Shown here: positions 1 to 9,301 of the stretch, in pieces | Layout of the letters: every line of letters starts with the position of its first letter | Position numbering within the stretch: the stretch's first letter is position 1 | Origin: Eubacteriales Family XIII. Incertae Sedis bacterium | GTDB taxonomy: Bacteria; Bacillota; Clostridia; Peptostreptococcales; Anaerovoracaceae | Assembly: GCA_031281765.1 (NCBI GenBank) | Contig: JAITEX010000013.1 | Location: 1-33,964, forward strand | Direction: 5' to 3' | Length of the DNA stretch: 33,964 nt | The notes under the pieces: generated by a model | What the model saw: only the letters and a program-made list of their open reading frames with translations | The model's database searches: none | What the model was told of the DNA's origin: nothing | Program-made: the position numbers and the translations under genes

Positions 1-878
1 TCCGTGAACCTGACGGGTATGCCGTGTACGTTCGCGTACTCCTCGATGCGGTCGCGCGTGGTCCCGGGGATGTCGGAAACGATGGCTCTCGATTCCCTGA
101 GCAGCGCATTCAGCAGAGATGATTTTCCGACATTCGGCTTGCCTGCGATAACCACGTTCACTCCGTCGCGGACCATGCGTCCCGCGCTTGCCGTCTCGAT
201 AAGCTCACGCATCCTGCCCGCGGCGCCATCTACCATATCCGCGATTCTCGCCGCCGCCGAACTACTATCGCTGGGGTTCTCGTCCTCATTCGGATAGTCG
301 AGATTTGCCACGGCTTCCGCGAGCGCGTCCGCAAGCCCGGAGCGTATCTCCCGTATTCTGTTCGAAAGGTTTCCGCCGAGCCGGCCGAGAGCGGATTCGT
401 GCGCGAGGTCGGTACCGGCTTTGATAAGGTCGATGACCGCATCCGCCTGGGCAAGGTCTATTCTGCCGTTCAAAAAAGCCCGCTTCGTAAACTCCCCCGG
501 CGCCGCGAGTACGGCTCCGCAGGTAAGCGCCGCTTCAAGTATTTTCCTGACGGATATATGGCTTCCGTGGCAGTAGATTTCCACTATGTCTTCGCGCGTA
601 TAGGTGTGCGGTTTTTTCATAGAGACCGCAAGGACCTCGTCGATCACCGCGCCCGGCGGGAAGTTTTTAGAGCCCCGGCAGGACGTTTCGCTGTCCGGCG
701 CCGGGGCACATATCATTCCATAATAAAGTTTTCTGTCTTCGAAAGATTCCGCGGCGGACCCGTCTGTGCGGCGAAACAGTCTGCTGAGTATTTCTTCCGC
801 GCGGCCGCCGCTGATTCTTACGATGCCTATCGCGCCCTCACCCGGGGCTGACGATATAGCGGCTATGGTTTCGTTCAT
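1..878 (-). CDS. mnmE: tRNA uridine-5-carboxymethylaminomethyl(34) synthesis GTPase MnmE (N-terminal part; runs off window start)
   Basis: Minus strand reads [25 protein letters not shown]... and [39 protein letters not shown] (G1 motif). No stop within the window, so absent from the ORF track. Start overlaps the jag stop (ATGA). Confidence 0.95.
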   Translation of the reverse strand, partial: MNETIAAISSAPGEGAIGIVRISGGRAEEILSRLFRRTDGSAAESFEDRKLYYGMICAPAPDSETSCRGSKNFPPGAVIDEVLAVSMKKPHTYTREDIVEIYCHGSHISVRKILEAALTCGAVLAAPGEFTKRAFLNGRIDLAQADAVIDLIKAGTDLAHESALGRLGGNLSNRIREIRSGLADALAEAVANLDYPNEDENPSDSSSAAARIADMVDGAAGRMRELIETASAGRMVRDGVNVVIAGKPNVGKSSLLNALLRESRAIVSDIPGTTRDRIEEYANVHGIPVRFT

Positions 879-1870
879 TTTTCGCGTTCTATTATTACCT
901 TCCGGTAAGGCTCTTCACCCTCGCTTCGCGTGGTAATCCCGTCGATTTCCTGAAGGGTCGCGTGTATGACCTTACGCTCGTACGGGTTCATCGGTTCGAG
1001 CTTCACGCTGCGCCCCGTCCGGCGCACCTTGGCGGCAAGCTTCACCGCAAGGCTTTCGAGAACCTTTTCCCGCCGCGAGCGATAGCCCTCTATATCGATG
1101 ATGACGCGCTTGTACTCCTCGCGTCCCCTGTTGCTTACCAGATTCGCAAGATATTGGAGAGAGTCCAGCGTCTGACCGCGCCGGCCTATCATGATCTCCG
1201 TATCGTCGCCAAGGACTTCAATATAGATGCATTCGTCATTCTCATACGCCTTGACTTCCACCGGTACGCTCATTTTTTCGGCAATAACCGTAATAAAGGC
1301 CGCCGCCTCGTTGTTCTCTATTTCCACCAGGTCATCGGGGCGTTTTGAAAGCTGCGGCTTGTTTGAATAGTCGAATTCGGACAAATCTATCTCTTCGCGA
1401 TGATATTCCCGGCGTCTGCCGCCGGAGCGATCGCCATAGCCGCCGCCGTGACCGCCGTTATGGTCGCCGCCGTGACCACCCGAAGCATATCCGGAGCGGC
1501 CTCTGTCCCGACCATCCCGGCCATCCCGGCCTTCCCGACGGTCCCGTCCTTCCCGGCCGCCCGAAGATCCCGCGTCGCTCTGTCCCGAACCACCCTGCGA
1601 AGGACGGTTCTTCTTACGAAAGTCGCGTACGCTTCTTTTTTCCGTCTGCTCCATAAGGTTCCCGGACAGCGCGTTGTCCTCCGGTTCGTTTTCTATCTGA
1701 ATCTTCTCAACGCGCACTTTCGCGAGCTTATTGCCGAGCCCGAGGAATCCCTTTGTCGGCTCTTCAAGGACCGTCACCATCACTTCATTTTCGGTAACGC
1801 CGAGATCCTCAAGCGCCAAGCGCACGGCTTCGTCTACGTCTTTCCCCCATTTTTCCGAATAATCCATCAT
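875..1870 (-). CDS. jag: Jag/KhpB-like RNA-binding protein (Jag_N, KH, R3H) with RGD/Gly/His-rich linker
   Basis: Jag N-terminal domain ([21 protein letters not shown]), KH-like [22 protein letters not shown]-terminal R3H ([14 protein letters not shown]). Syntenic between yidC and mnmE. Confidence 0.93.
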   Translation of the reverse strand: MMDYSEKWGKDVDEAVRLALEDLGVTENEVMVTVLEEPTKGFLGLGNKLAKVRVEKIQIENEPEDNALSGNLMEQTEKRSVRDFRKKNRPSQGGSGQSDAGSSGGREGRDRREGRDGRDGRDRGRSGYASGGHGGDHNGGHGGGYGDRSGGRRREYHREEIDLSEFDYSNKPQLSKRPDDLVEIENNEAAAFITVIAEKMSVPVEVKAYENDECIYIEVLGDDTEIMIGRRGQTLDSLQYLANLVSNRGREEYKRVIIDIEGYRSRREKVLESLAVKLAAKVRRTGRSVKLEPMNPYERKVIHATLQEIDGITTRSEGEEPYRKVIIEREK

Positions 1871-1911
1871 ATATTCCTCCTTTACTATCTATTACTATTG
1901 TCCCGGGATAA

Positions 1912-2709
1912 TCAGAGCCGCGGCCCTCTCGTATCGTTCTTCGGCGGATTCGCCTTTTTTGCGGCCTTTTTTGCGTCGCTTTTGAACAGCGCTCCGCCCT
2001 TGCCCTCCGCTTTCATCGCCTCGAGCTTCTTTCTCCATACTTTCAGTGCTTGGGTCTGACCGACCGTAAACAGGTTTCCGATAAACCAGTAGACGGCAAG
2101 TCCCGCCGGAAAGGTACGGCCCATCCAAACGATCATGACCGGGAAGAAGTATTTCATCATCTTCATCATGCCGGCCATCTGGTTTCCTGAGGCGCCCGGC
2201 ATGGCGTTCTGTGACTGTGTCATCGAGAACGAGATGAAGGTTGTGATACCACACGCTATCGGCAGTATCCACAGATCCGGCTGCGCGAGGTCCTGTACCC
2301 AGAGAAAGCTCTCATGGACGGCAAATATCATATTATCTATCTGGCTCTCCGGCAGATAGACGGCGGGACGCCGCAAAAGCATGAACAAGCCAAACAGTAT
2401 CGGCATCTGAATGAGCATCGGAAGGCAACCGCGCATAGGATTGAAATTCTCCTCCTTGTACAGAGCCATCGTCTGTTTTTGCAGTTCCTCCTTGTCGTTC
2501 GCGTATTTCCTCTGGATTTCCTTCATCTTCGGCTGCACATTAGCCATCTTCATCGAATTTTTTATCTGGTTGGCATACAGCGGGAACAGGCACAGCTTTA
2601 CGATAACCGTGAAAATAATGAGCGTGATGCCGTAATCACCGATTACCGAGTAGATGCCTGCGAGAAGGTATCCGAGCGGTTTTGCGAATAAACCAAAAAA
2701 ACTATTCAA
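1912..2709 (-). CDS. yidC: YidC/Oxa1 family membrane protein insertase
   Basis: YGITLIIFTVIVKLCLFPLYANQIKNSMKM...MRGCLPMLIQMPILFGLF; synteny with rnpA/yidD/jag. Confidence 0.95.
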   Translation of the reverse strand: MNSFFGLFAKPLGYLLAGIYSVIGDYGITLIIFTVIVKLCLFPLYANQIKNSMKMANVQPKMKEIQRKYANDKEELQKQTMALYKEENFNPMRGCLPMLIQMPILFGLFMLLRRPAVYLPESQIDNMIFAVHESFLWVQDLAQPDLWILPIACGITTFISFSMTQSQNAMPGASGNQMAGMMKMMKYFFPVMIVWMGRTFPAGLAVYWFIGNLFTVGQTQALKVWRKKLEAMKAEGKGGALFKSDAKKAAKKANPPKNDTRGPRL

Positions 2710-2783
2710 ATAATTCCTCCTTTAGTAGGGAAACGCCGCTACACCCTGTCTCCATCTGATGAGCGGGATTCTCCGGCCTTCCC

Positions 2784-2993
2784 TTATTTCAGCGGGTCGT
2801 AGCCGCCCGGATTGAACGGGTGACACCTGAGTATCCGTCTGATTCCAAGATAGCTTCCCTTAAAGAAGCCGTATTTTTCAAGGGCTTGAATGAAATAGGC
2901 CGAACACGTAGGATAGAATCTGCAGGTTTGAGGAAAAAACGGGGAAATGAACTTCCGGTATCCCTTGATAAGAAAAATCAGCACCGTTTTCAT
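2784..2993 (-). CDS. yidD: Membrane protein insertion efficiency factor YidD
   Basis: [61 protein letters not shown], classic YidD. Confidence 0.96.
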   Translation of the reverse strand: MKTVLIFLIKGYRKFISPFFPQTCRFYPTCSAYFIQALEKYGFFKGSYLGIRRILRCHPFNPGGYDPLK

Positions 2994-3331
2994 AGGAGTA
3001 AACCGCTTTTTGTCAGCAGCTGTTTCATGTTTTTTTCTATATCTTTCTGCTTTGCGCGCGTTTCCGTCATCGTGTTCCGCGCAATAAAAAGTATATCAAA
3101 ACCGGGTTTCAGCCCACCCTCAACTACGCGAAAACTCTCCCTTATCAATCTGCGGGCCCTGTTTCTCTGCACGCTGTTTCCTACTTTTTTACTTGCCAGA
3201 AAAGCACGTCTGTTGTACTCAAAACCGTTCCTCACAAAAAACAGCACGAGATACTTTCCTCCTGCGGATTTGCCCTTCTTGAAAAGGCGGTCAAAATCTC
3301 TCTTGTTCCGCAGTATTTCCTTCTTCAGCAT
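2990..3331 (-). CDS. rnpA: Ribonuclease P protein component
   Basis: [41 protein letters not shown] (RNR motif region); overlaps yidD, adjacent to rpmH. Confidence 0.96.
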   Translation of the reverse strand: MLKKEILRNKRDFDRLFKKGKSAGGKYLVLFFVRNGFEYNRRAFLASKKVGNSVQRNRARRLIRESFRVVEGGLKPGFDILFIARNTMTETRAKQKDIEKNMKQLLTKSGLLL

Positions 3332-3401
3332 GGCCTAAGACTGAGAAAACGCCGATTCATTCCTGCGCCCGTATCCTCCGCGCGGAATCAATGCCGGTTT
3401 T

Positions 3402-3536
3402 CTACGCCGAGAGAACCTTTCTTCCTCTGGTCCTTCTGCGCTTCAACACATTCCGGCCGTTTTTCGTCTTCATTCTCTTGCGAAAACCGTGTTCCTTTTT
3501 CCTCTGCCTTTTCTTCGGCTGATACGTCATTTTCAT
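3402..3536 (-). CDS. rpmH: 50S ribosomal protein L34
   Basis: Minus strand reads [44 protein letters not shown] (44 aa); below the ORF-track length cut-off. Confidence 0.97.
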   Translation of the reverse strand: MKMTYQPKKRQRKKEHGFRKRMKTKNGRNVLKRRRTRGRKVLSA

Positions 3537-3650
3537 AAGCTTTTGCTCCTTACTTGATTCGCCGGGATCTAAATCTCAATCCCTCTCTCTTTCTTCCCTC
3601 TAAAATAAACTTTTCTCTAAAACGAACATTTTACATTATAACATATTACT

Positions 3651-4802
3651 TTACTCCCCGGTTGTTTGAAGCCTTACCGGCAGTACAAGATATTCGTAGC
3701 TGTCCCCTTTCAGCGGCCGTATCAGGCAGGGGCTGACGCTTTTATTGAACAGCATCAGTATTTTTTCATCATCTATGCCTTTCAGCGGTTCCCCTATAAA
3801 CCGGCCGTTAAACCCTATTTCTATATCCTCGCCCTCTTTTGAAATAACAACGCTCTCCCGCGTCGTCCCCTCATCGGCCCGTGAGGTGATTACGAGTTCA
3901 TTTCCCTCTATCTTAAATTTGATAAAGGAGTTTTTCCCCTCCTTCACAAGGATAGACGCCCTGTCCACGCAGTCAAGCAATTCTTTTTTATCTACCTCTA
4001 CCCGTATCGCGTTTTCTTTCGGAATAATATCCTCATACTTGATAAACTCGCCTTCCATAAGCCGGACCGATATATTCGTCTCATCCATGCTTATAAACAC
4101 CCTCTTTTCGCCTACCGCTATCTTTATCTCTTCCGAACTTTCTCCCTCTTCATCATCCGTCCCCTTTTCATAATCGGACAAAATCCTTCCCAGTTCGTTC
4201 ATTATCCTTCCGGAAATAATCATCCTCTGTTCTTCTCTGACTCCCTCCGCCGGTTCCTTTTTTATTGCCATCCGAAAGCCGTCAAGCGCCGCCATCGTTA
4301 TTATGCCATCCTTTATATCCATCAGAACGCCCGTAATAATTCCGCGCGCTTCCTCTATGCTTGCCGCAAAGGCCGTTCCCTTTATCAAATCTTTCAACGT
4401 TTCCTTTTCAAGCGATACCGAACCATCTCCCTGTATCATCTCTATCTTCGGAAAATCCTCCGTCGGGATGCCCTGAAGCGTGGAACTGAACGTCCCGTTC
4501 TCTATTTTCACCGTTCCTTCTTCGTTTATCGAGAAAAAAACACTCCCTCTGTTTAATTTTCTTATAATATCGGAAAAGAGCTTTGCGGAAACCACTATTT
4601 CCCCGGGTTCATCACAAACAGCCCTTATGCCCGTCTCTATATATATTTCAAGGTCGGAAGCGGTCAAAACCACTTTTCCTCTCTCCGAATCCGCCGTTAT
4701 CTTTATCCCCTTTAAAATGGGAAGCGTTGTCCTTGCTGAAACGCCTCGTGAAACGATATTAAGCGCTTTAATTAATTCTTTTTGTTCACATTTAAATTTC
4801 AT
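3651..4802 (-). CDS. dnaN: DNA polymerase III subunit beta (sliding clamp)
   Basis: MKFKCEQKELIKALNIVSRGVSARTTLPILKGIKI...; C-terminal LMLFNKSVSPCLIRPLKGDSYEYLVLPVRL. Confidence 0.97.
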   Translation of the reverse strand: MKFKCEQKELIKALNIVSRGVSARTTLPILKGIKITADSERGKVVLTASDLEIYIETGIRAVCDEPGEIVVSAKLFSDIIRKLNRGSVFFSINEEGTVKIENGTFSSTLQGIPTEDFPKIEMIQGDGSVSLEKETLKDLIKGTAFAASIEEARGIITGVLMDIKDGIITMAALDGFRMAIKKEPAEGVREEQRMIISGRIMNELGRILSDYEKGTDDEEGESSEEIKIAVGEKRVFISMDETNISVRLMEGEFIKYEDIIPKENAIRVEVDKKELLDCVDRASILVKEGKNSFIKFKIEGNELVITSRADEGTTRESVVISKEGEDIEIGFNGRFIGEPLKGIDDEKILMLFNKSVSPCLIRPLKGDSYEYLVLPVRLQTTGE

Positions 4803-4857
4803 TTTATTTTCCTTTCTTTATCTTTTATATTTATTGTTGTTATAAAGCGTGTGTAAT

Positions 4858-4931
4858 TGTTGATAAACTCTGTGGATTAGTTTGTTTCAACATATATCGT
4901 CTTTTTAACGTGTTGATAAAAATGTTGATAG
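4858..4931 (-). promoter_or_regulatory. Cluster of four DnaA-box-like 9-mers in the dnaA-dnaN intergenic region
   Basis: TGTTGATAA (4858-4866, 4911-4919), TGTGGATTA (4871-4879), TGTTGATAG (4923-4931): reverse complements of TTATCAACA/TAATCCACA-type boxes, all in one orientation. Confidence 0.7.
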
Positions 4932-4944
4932 AATAGTAGTAGTG

Positions 4945-6315
4945 TTAATTATTCCGTATGACATTCTCAAGCTCCGTAAGTATCTTCTTTATATTTCCAT
5001 CATTTGTCTTTAACCCGTTTATTTTTTCACACGCGTAGAGGACCGTTGTATGGTCCCTACCGCCGAACGAATTTCCTATCTCCTTCAGAGAGAGATTCGT
5101 CATTTCTTTGCAGAGGTACATCGCAAGCTGCCGCGGGAAGGAAAATGTCCGCGCTTTCTTTGACGATTCTATATCCGACACCTTTATTGTATAATATGCC
5201 GCGACGCTTTTCTTCACCGCATCCGGCGTCGGCACAATGTCCTGTTGCGTTATCACATCGTGAAGCACCGACCGGGCCATGACCTTATTGATAGGGAGAC
5301 CGCTCAAAGTGCTGTACGCGACCACACGGTTGAACGCGCCTTCCATCTCGCGCACATTGGTCTTTATTTTTTCGGCAATCAGCGAAATCACTTCATTCAG
5401 CCCGTCGGTCATCGGGATATTGTCGAGGATGGCCTTATTTTTCAGAATAGCTACCTTCGTTTCAAAAACCGGCGGCTGAATATCCGCAATCAGCCCCGAA
5501 GAAAGCCGCGACTGCAACCGTTCGTCAAGCCCCAGCAGGTCCTTCGGCGGCCGGTCGCTTGAGAAAATAAGCTGCTTGCCGCTTTCATACAGCGTATTAT
5601 ACGTCCAGAAAACCTCTTCAATAGTCCGCGTTTTGGATTCAATGAACTGTATATCGTCTATCATAAGGACATCGATATTGCGGTACTTCGCCTTGAACGC
5701 GTTCATATGCTCCGTCCGCTCGCTGCCCGAAGCCATAGACGCCGAAACATAGTCGTTCGTATACATCTCGGAGGAGACGTACCTGACCCGCAAGTCCGGA
5801 TAATGATCGATAATATAATGCCCGATAGCGCACATGAGGTGAGTTTTACCGAGGCCCGCCCCGCCGTAGATGAAAAGCGGGTTGTAGGACGGGTTCGGGC
5901 TTTCCGCGTTTTCCGCCACGTAGAGCGCGTAGGAATACGGGAACCGGTTGTTTTCGCCGACAACAAACGTATCGAAGGTGTAGCGCGGGTTCATGAGCCC
6001 TTCTTCGGAAATATCGAAGTCGCGGGAACCCTTGTGTTTCTTCCCGTTTTTCTCGATTTCCTCGGGAAGGAAGAAGAAAACATTCCTCACATTCCCCATC
6101 ACCTCATTGCTTTTGCTGATGATGATGTCGCGGTAGCGGTTCTCGAGCTGGGCTTTTGTCAGCTCGATAGGGGCTATGAGGTAGAGCGATTCCGATGCCT
6201 TATCATATTTGTAGAATTTCAGGTCGCTGAACCACGCATTGTAGTTCACATCCTCGAGAAAATCCTTTAAATTTGCCAGAACGGCATGCCATTTTTTTTC
6301 TGTGGTAACGGTCAT
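4945..6315 (-). CDS. dnaA: Chromosomal replication initiator protein DnaA
   Basis: Walker A NPLFIYGGAGLGKTHLM, Walker B VLMIDDIQFI, C-terminal SLKEIGNSFGGRDHTTVLYACEKI. Confidence 0.98.
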   Translation of the reverse strand: MTVTTEKKWHAVLANLKDFLEDVNYNAWFSDLKFYKYDKASESLYLIAPIELTKAQLENRYRDIIISKSNEVMGNVRNVFFFLPEEIEKNGKKHKGSRDFDISEEGLMNPRYTFDTFVVGENNRFPYSYALYVAENAESPNPSYNPLFIYGGAGLGKTHLMCAIGHYIIDHYPDLRVRYVSSEMYTNDYVSASMASGSERTEHMNAFKAKYRNIDVLMIDDIQFIESKTRTIEEVFWTYNTLYESGKQLIFSSDRPPKDLLGLDERLQSRLSSGLIADIQPPVFETKVAILKNKAILDNIPMTDGLNEVISLIAEKIKTNVREMEGAFNRVVAYSTLSGLPINKVMARSVLHDVITQQDIVPTPDAVKKSVAAYYTIKVSDIESSKKARTFSFPRQLAMYLCKEMTNLSLKEIGNSFGGRDHTTVLYACEKINGLKTNDGNIKKILTELENVIRNN

Positions 6316-6595
6316 AGGTGATTAAAACGTCCCTTTTTATAAAAAACTAACGATAACGGCCGGCAGTCTCACGAATGAAGCTACCACCTATCATATAATT
6401 TATTTTATTCACACACAAGCGGTAATTCTGAAATAAATCAAAAAAGAGCAAAAATATTTTATCCACCGCACAATAATGTTATCCACAATTCATCATCTTG
6501 TGTAAGCGCGTGGTTTCATCACTATTCGGAGTTATTGACAACGTGTTGATAAAAATTATGCAGATTTCCACACGCCTCGTATATAATAAGGGGAT
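6316..6595. promoter_or_regulatory. oriC: Putative replication origin (oriC), dnaA/recF divergent intergenic region
   Basis: AT-rich; DnaA-box-like TTATTCACA (6405-6413), TTATCCACC (6459-6467), perfect TTATCCACA (6479-6487), TTATTGACA (6532-6540), TGTTGATAA (6544-6552). All genes from mnmE to trpS diverge from this point. Confidence 0.85.
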
Positions 6596-7684
6596 ATGAT
6601 AATAAACGCAATAGAACTGACGAATTTCAGAAATTATGCAGGCGCTGCGGTCAGCTTCGACCCTGCCGCGAACATCGTGACGGGGAGAAACGGCCAGGGC
6701 AAAACGAACCTGCTCGAAGCAATCTACCTTATGTCTCTCGGAAAGTCCTTCCGCACCCTGAAAGATGAGGAAATGATACGTTTCGGCGAGGATTTTTTCC
6801 GCATTGCCGGCAGCTTTACGAAAGGCGGCGAAGCGCTTGCCGTGGAGATACGGGAAAGCCGGCGCGAAAAGAAATTCATTTTAGACGGGGCGGAACACCG
6901 CCGCTACGCTGACCTCGCGGGCCACGTCTACACCGTCATCTTCTCGCCGGAAGATCTGCGTATCGTCAAGGAAAACCCCGACAAACGGCGCAAATTCATG
7001 GACCGCGAACTCTTTTTCCTGAAGCCGCTCTACTACGTGGAATTAGTCCGGTACCGGAAAGCCCTGCGGAACAGGAACGCCGTCCTGCGCGAACCGAATC
7101 CGAACGAAGATCTGCTCAGTATCTATGAGGAACAGCTGGCGGAATCCGGCGCGCGCGTCATGCGCGAACGCGCCGCATTCACGGAAAAGCTCGACGCGCG
7201 AGCGCGCGAAACGCAGGAAAACATCACGAGCGGCGCCGAACGGCTGACCGTCGCCTACGACGCGGGCGTAGGATTCGTTGCGGACGAACAGGAACAGGCG
7301 CGTCTCATACGCGAGGCGCTTGCCCAAAGCCGCGAAAAGGATATACGGAACCGGATCACCTCGACCGGGCCGCACAAGGACGACCTGAAAATCTGCGCGA
7401 ACGGGATAGACCTGCGCAAATACGGCTCGCAGGGCCAGCACCGCACGGCCGCCCTCTCCCTGAAACTCGCCGAACTCAGCCTTATCAAAGAGGAGACGGG
7501 CGAGGACGCCATCCTCCTCTTAGACGACGTCCTTTCCGAGCTTGACGAGGATCGCCAGAAACAACTGATAAGCTCCTTCGAAAGCAACCAGCTGTTCATC
7601 TCAACCGCCGAACTGACGGACAATCTTCTTCGTCACCTGCCCGCCGGCAAAACCCACTGCGTGTCAGAGGGGCGTATAGTCTGA
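6596..7684 (+). CDS. recF: DNA replication and repair protein RecF
   Basis: MIINAIELTNFRNYAGAAVSFDPAANIVTGRNGQGKTNLLEAIYLMSLGKSFR...; signature LLLDDVLSELDEDRQ. Confidence 0.97.
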   Translation: MIINAIELTNFRNYAGAAVSFDPAANIVTGRNGQGKTNLLEAIYLMSLGKSFRTLKDEEMIRFGEDFFRIAGSFTKGGEALAVEIRESRREKKFILDGAEHRRYADLAGHVYTVIFSPEDLRIVKENPDKRRKFMDRELFFLKPLYYVELVRYRKALRNRNAVLREPNPNEDLLSIYEEQLAESGARVMRERAAFTEKLDARARETQENITSGAERLTVAYDAGVGFVADEQEQARLIREALAQSREKDIRNRITSTGPHKDDLKICANGIDLRKYGSQGQHRTAALSLKLAELSLIKEETGEDAILLLDDVLSELDEDRQKQLISSFESNQLFISTAELTDNLLRHLPAGKTHCVSEGRIV

Positions 7685-7759
7685 CACAAAAGCGCGGGCT
7701 TCCCGGTGTCTCTTATGATAAAGGCATCACACGCAAAAGAAAGGACGGCCAGTTCAAAG

Positions 7760-8977
7760 ATGAAACAGAGAAAGTACAGGATAATAGCCATAATGACAGT
7801 GGTTGCGGCGCTGCTGCTCGTGTCTGCGTGCGGCAAAGACGCCGGGGCGGAAAAAGGGAGCGGCAAAGCGGATAAGGCGCCGGCGGAAACCCGCTCCGTT
7901 ACGATACAGGACGAGGACATCGTCGTTACCTCCTGGGTATCGGAGGCCTCTCCGGACGAAAATGTATCCCACCTGAAAGACGCGACCTTTCTATCCGTCG
8001 GCTCGTCGGGCAAGGGAACGAAAGCGGTCGGTCTCGCGCGGTTCGCCCTGCCCTCCGGCATCACGCCGGACGATGTGGAAAAAGCGACGCTATCGCTGAA
8101 ACCGAAGAAAGGCAGCCTGTCCGGCGTCCGGGTCGCAGCGGTGACCAAGAAATGGGCCTTCGCGGAAGCCGATTGGAACACGCTGAAGGACGCGTTCGGC
8201 GTGCCCGCGGCGGAAGCCTCCGCCACACCCGGCGAAAACGGCCTTCTTGAAGCCGACGTGACCGGCATCGTCAAGTCATGGCTCGGCGCCGATACGGACA
8301 ATTACGGTTTTTCCCTCACCGGGGTGAAAGACGGGGAGACGGCCGAGTTCTATTCCGCCGGCGCCGACAACGTCAAGGATTTTCCCGCTCTGACCATCAC
8401 CTATCGGAGCGCCGTACCGGCGGAAAAGTATGGACGATTTGACTACGCCGCGGATAAAGGCGAGAGCGGCAATTGTTTCTCCTACGCCCTGCGCCACAAT
8501 CAGGGGATTTATCTGAAGGACCTCGGCGTTGACGAAAAGACGCTCGCAAACGAGTATCTCAACGGGGGAGAGGACAAGGCGCTCGAATATTTCAAGGGCA
8601 AGGCGCTCGCCTATATCGACGAACACAAGGCGGAGCTGAACATCGATTCGTGGCGCGAACTGAAAGGGATAGGCGACAAGATAGACCCGGAGAAGGAATA
8701 TATCGTGGTGATGAAAATCGGCTTCGCGGACGGCATTAAAACGGCGAAGGACTTCGACATCGACAAAGATTTCGACTTCCACTTCCGCGCGCGCCTGAGC
8801 GACGGGACATGGGCGGAGAAGATGGGCAGCGAGCCGTCGCGCGTCATCCCGGGCTCGAACCCGGCCTACGACGCGTCAAAATACCCGTGGGACAGCAACT
8901 ACCTGTGGGGCTATTCCAAGTGGAACGGCTTTTATAAGAGCAAGCCGGTCTACCTCGCTGTGACAAAGACGGCATAA
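7760..8977 (+). CDS. Predicted lipoprotein: DNRLRE-like domain plus C-terminal papain-like Cys/His domain (putative)
   Basis: Signal peptide with lipobox LLLVSAC; DNRLRE-like ADWNTLKD...LEADVTGIVKSWL...YGFSLTG; C-terminal GNCFSYALRHNQGIYL and DFHFRARLSDGTWAEKMG. Start taken at ATG 7760 rather than GTG 7706. Confidence 0.6.
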   Translation: MKQRKYRIIAIMTVVAALLLVSACGKDAGAEKGSGKADKAPAETRSVTIQDEDIVVTSWVSEASPDENVSHLKDATFLSVGSSGKGTKAVGLARFALPSGITPDDVEKATLSLKPKKGSLSGVRVAAVTKKWAFAEADWNTLKDAFGVPAAEASATPGENGLLEADVTGIVKSWLGADTDNYGFSLTGVKDGETAEFYSAGADNVKDFPALTITYRSAVPAEKYGRFDYAADKGESGNCFSYALRHNQGIYLKDLGVDEKTLANEYLNGGEDKALEYFKGKALAYIDEHKAELNIDSWRELKGIGDKIDPEKEYIVVMKIGFADGIKTAKDFDIDKDFDFHFRARLSDGTWAEKMGSEPSRVIPGSNPAYDASKYPWDSNYLWGYSKWNGFYKSKPVYLAVTKTA

Positions 8978-9000
8978 GAACGCCGCCTTTGCGCCCGAAA

Positions 9001-9042
9001 GGGACACAAAAAAGAACGTCCCCGGTGTGTCCCCGGTGTGTT
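9001..9042. repeat. Dispersed 'ACACA..GGGGACG' repeat, copy 1
   Basis: GGGACACAAAAAAGAACGTCCCCGGTGTGTCCCCGGTGTGTT; same architecture as copies at 19907 and 32333 (reverse complement). Confidence 0.75.
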
Positions 9043-9159
9043 GTCGGGGATTTAGTGGCGGGCAGGATTGCCAAAATCGCGGCTCTAAGGCAAAAACGGG
9101 GCGTGTTCTAAAGTTTTTGTCATTATTATTACAAAAGACGAAAAAAGACGAAATTCGCG

Positions 9160-9188
9160 TTGAAAACGGCGCGAATTTTTGGTATAAT
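9160..9188 (+). promoter_or_regulatory. Sigma-A-type promoter upstream of gyrB
   Basis: TTGAAA (9160-9165), 17-nt spacer, TATAAT (9183-9188). Confidence 0.75.
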
Positions 9189-9198
9189 TTATATATGA

Positions 9199-9269
9199 AA
9201 AGGACGAACACATTTTCGTAAATCAGGTAAGGCGCGGTGGGCGTAACAGCTCATCGTCCTTCTTTTTTT
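9199..9269 (+). terminator. Possible terminator/attenuator-like structure in gyrB 5' leader
   Basis: AAGGACGA (9199-9206) complementary to TCGTCCTT (9254-9261), followed by CTTTTTTT; lies between the promoter and the gyrB start. Confidence 0.35.
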
Positions 9270-9301
9270 GCTTATCGGGAGAGTACCAGCGGGAGGGATG
9301 A

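Noticed and set aside
399-851. 150-aa plus-strand ORF at window start
   Set aside because: Antisense to mnmE, which is confirmed by its conserved G-domain translation.
1400-2059. 219-aa plus-strand ORF opposite jag/yidC
   Set aside because: Antisense of the repetitive Jag linker; composition artefact.
7683-7710. GACACAAAAGCGCGGGCTTCCCGGTGTC after recF as a fifth repeat copy
   Set aside because: Only the GACAC/GTGTC ends and part of CCGGTGTC match; lacks the GGACG core and tandem block. More likely a simple hairpin after recF.
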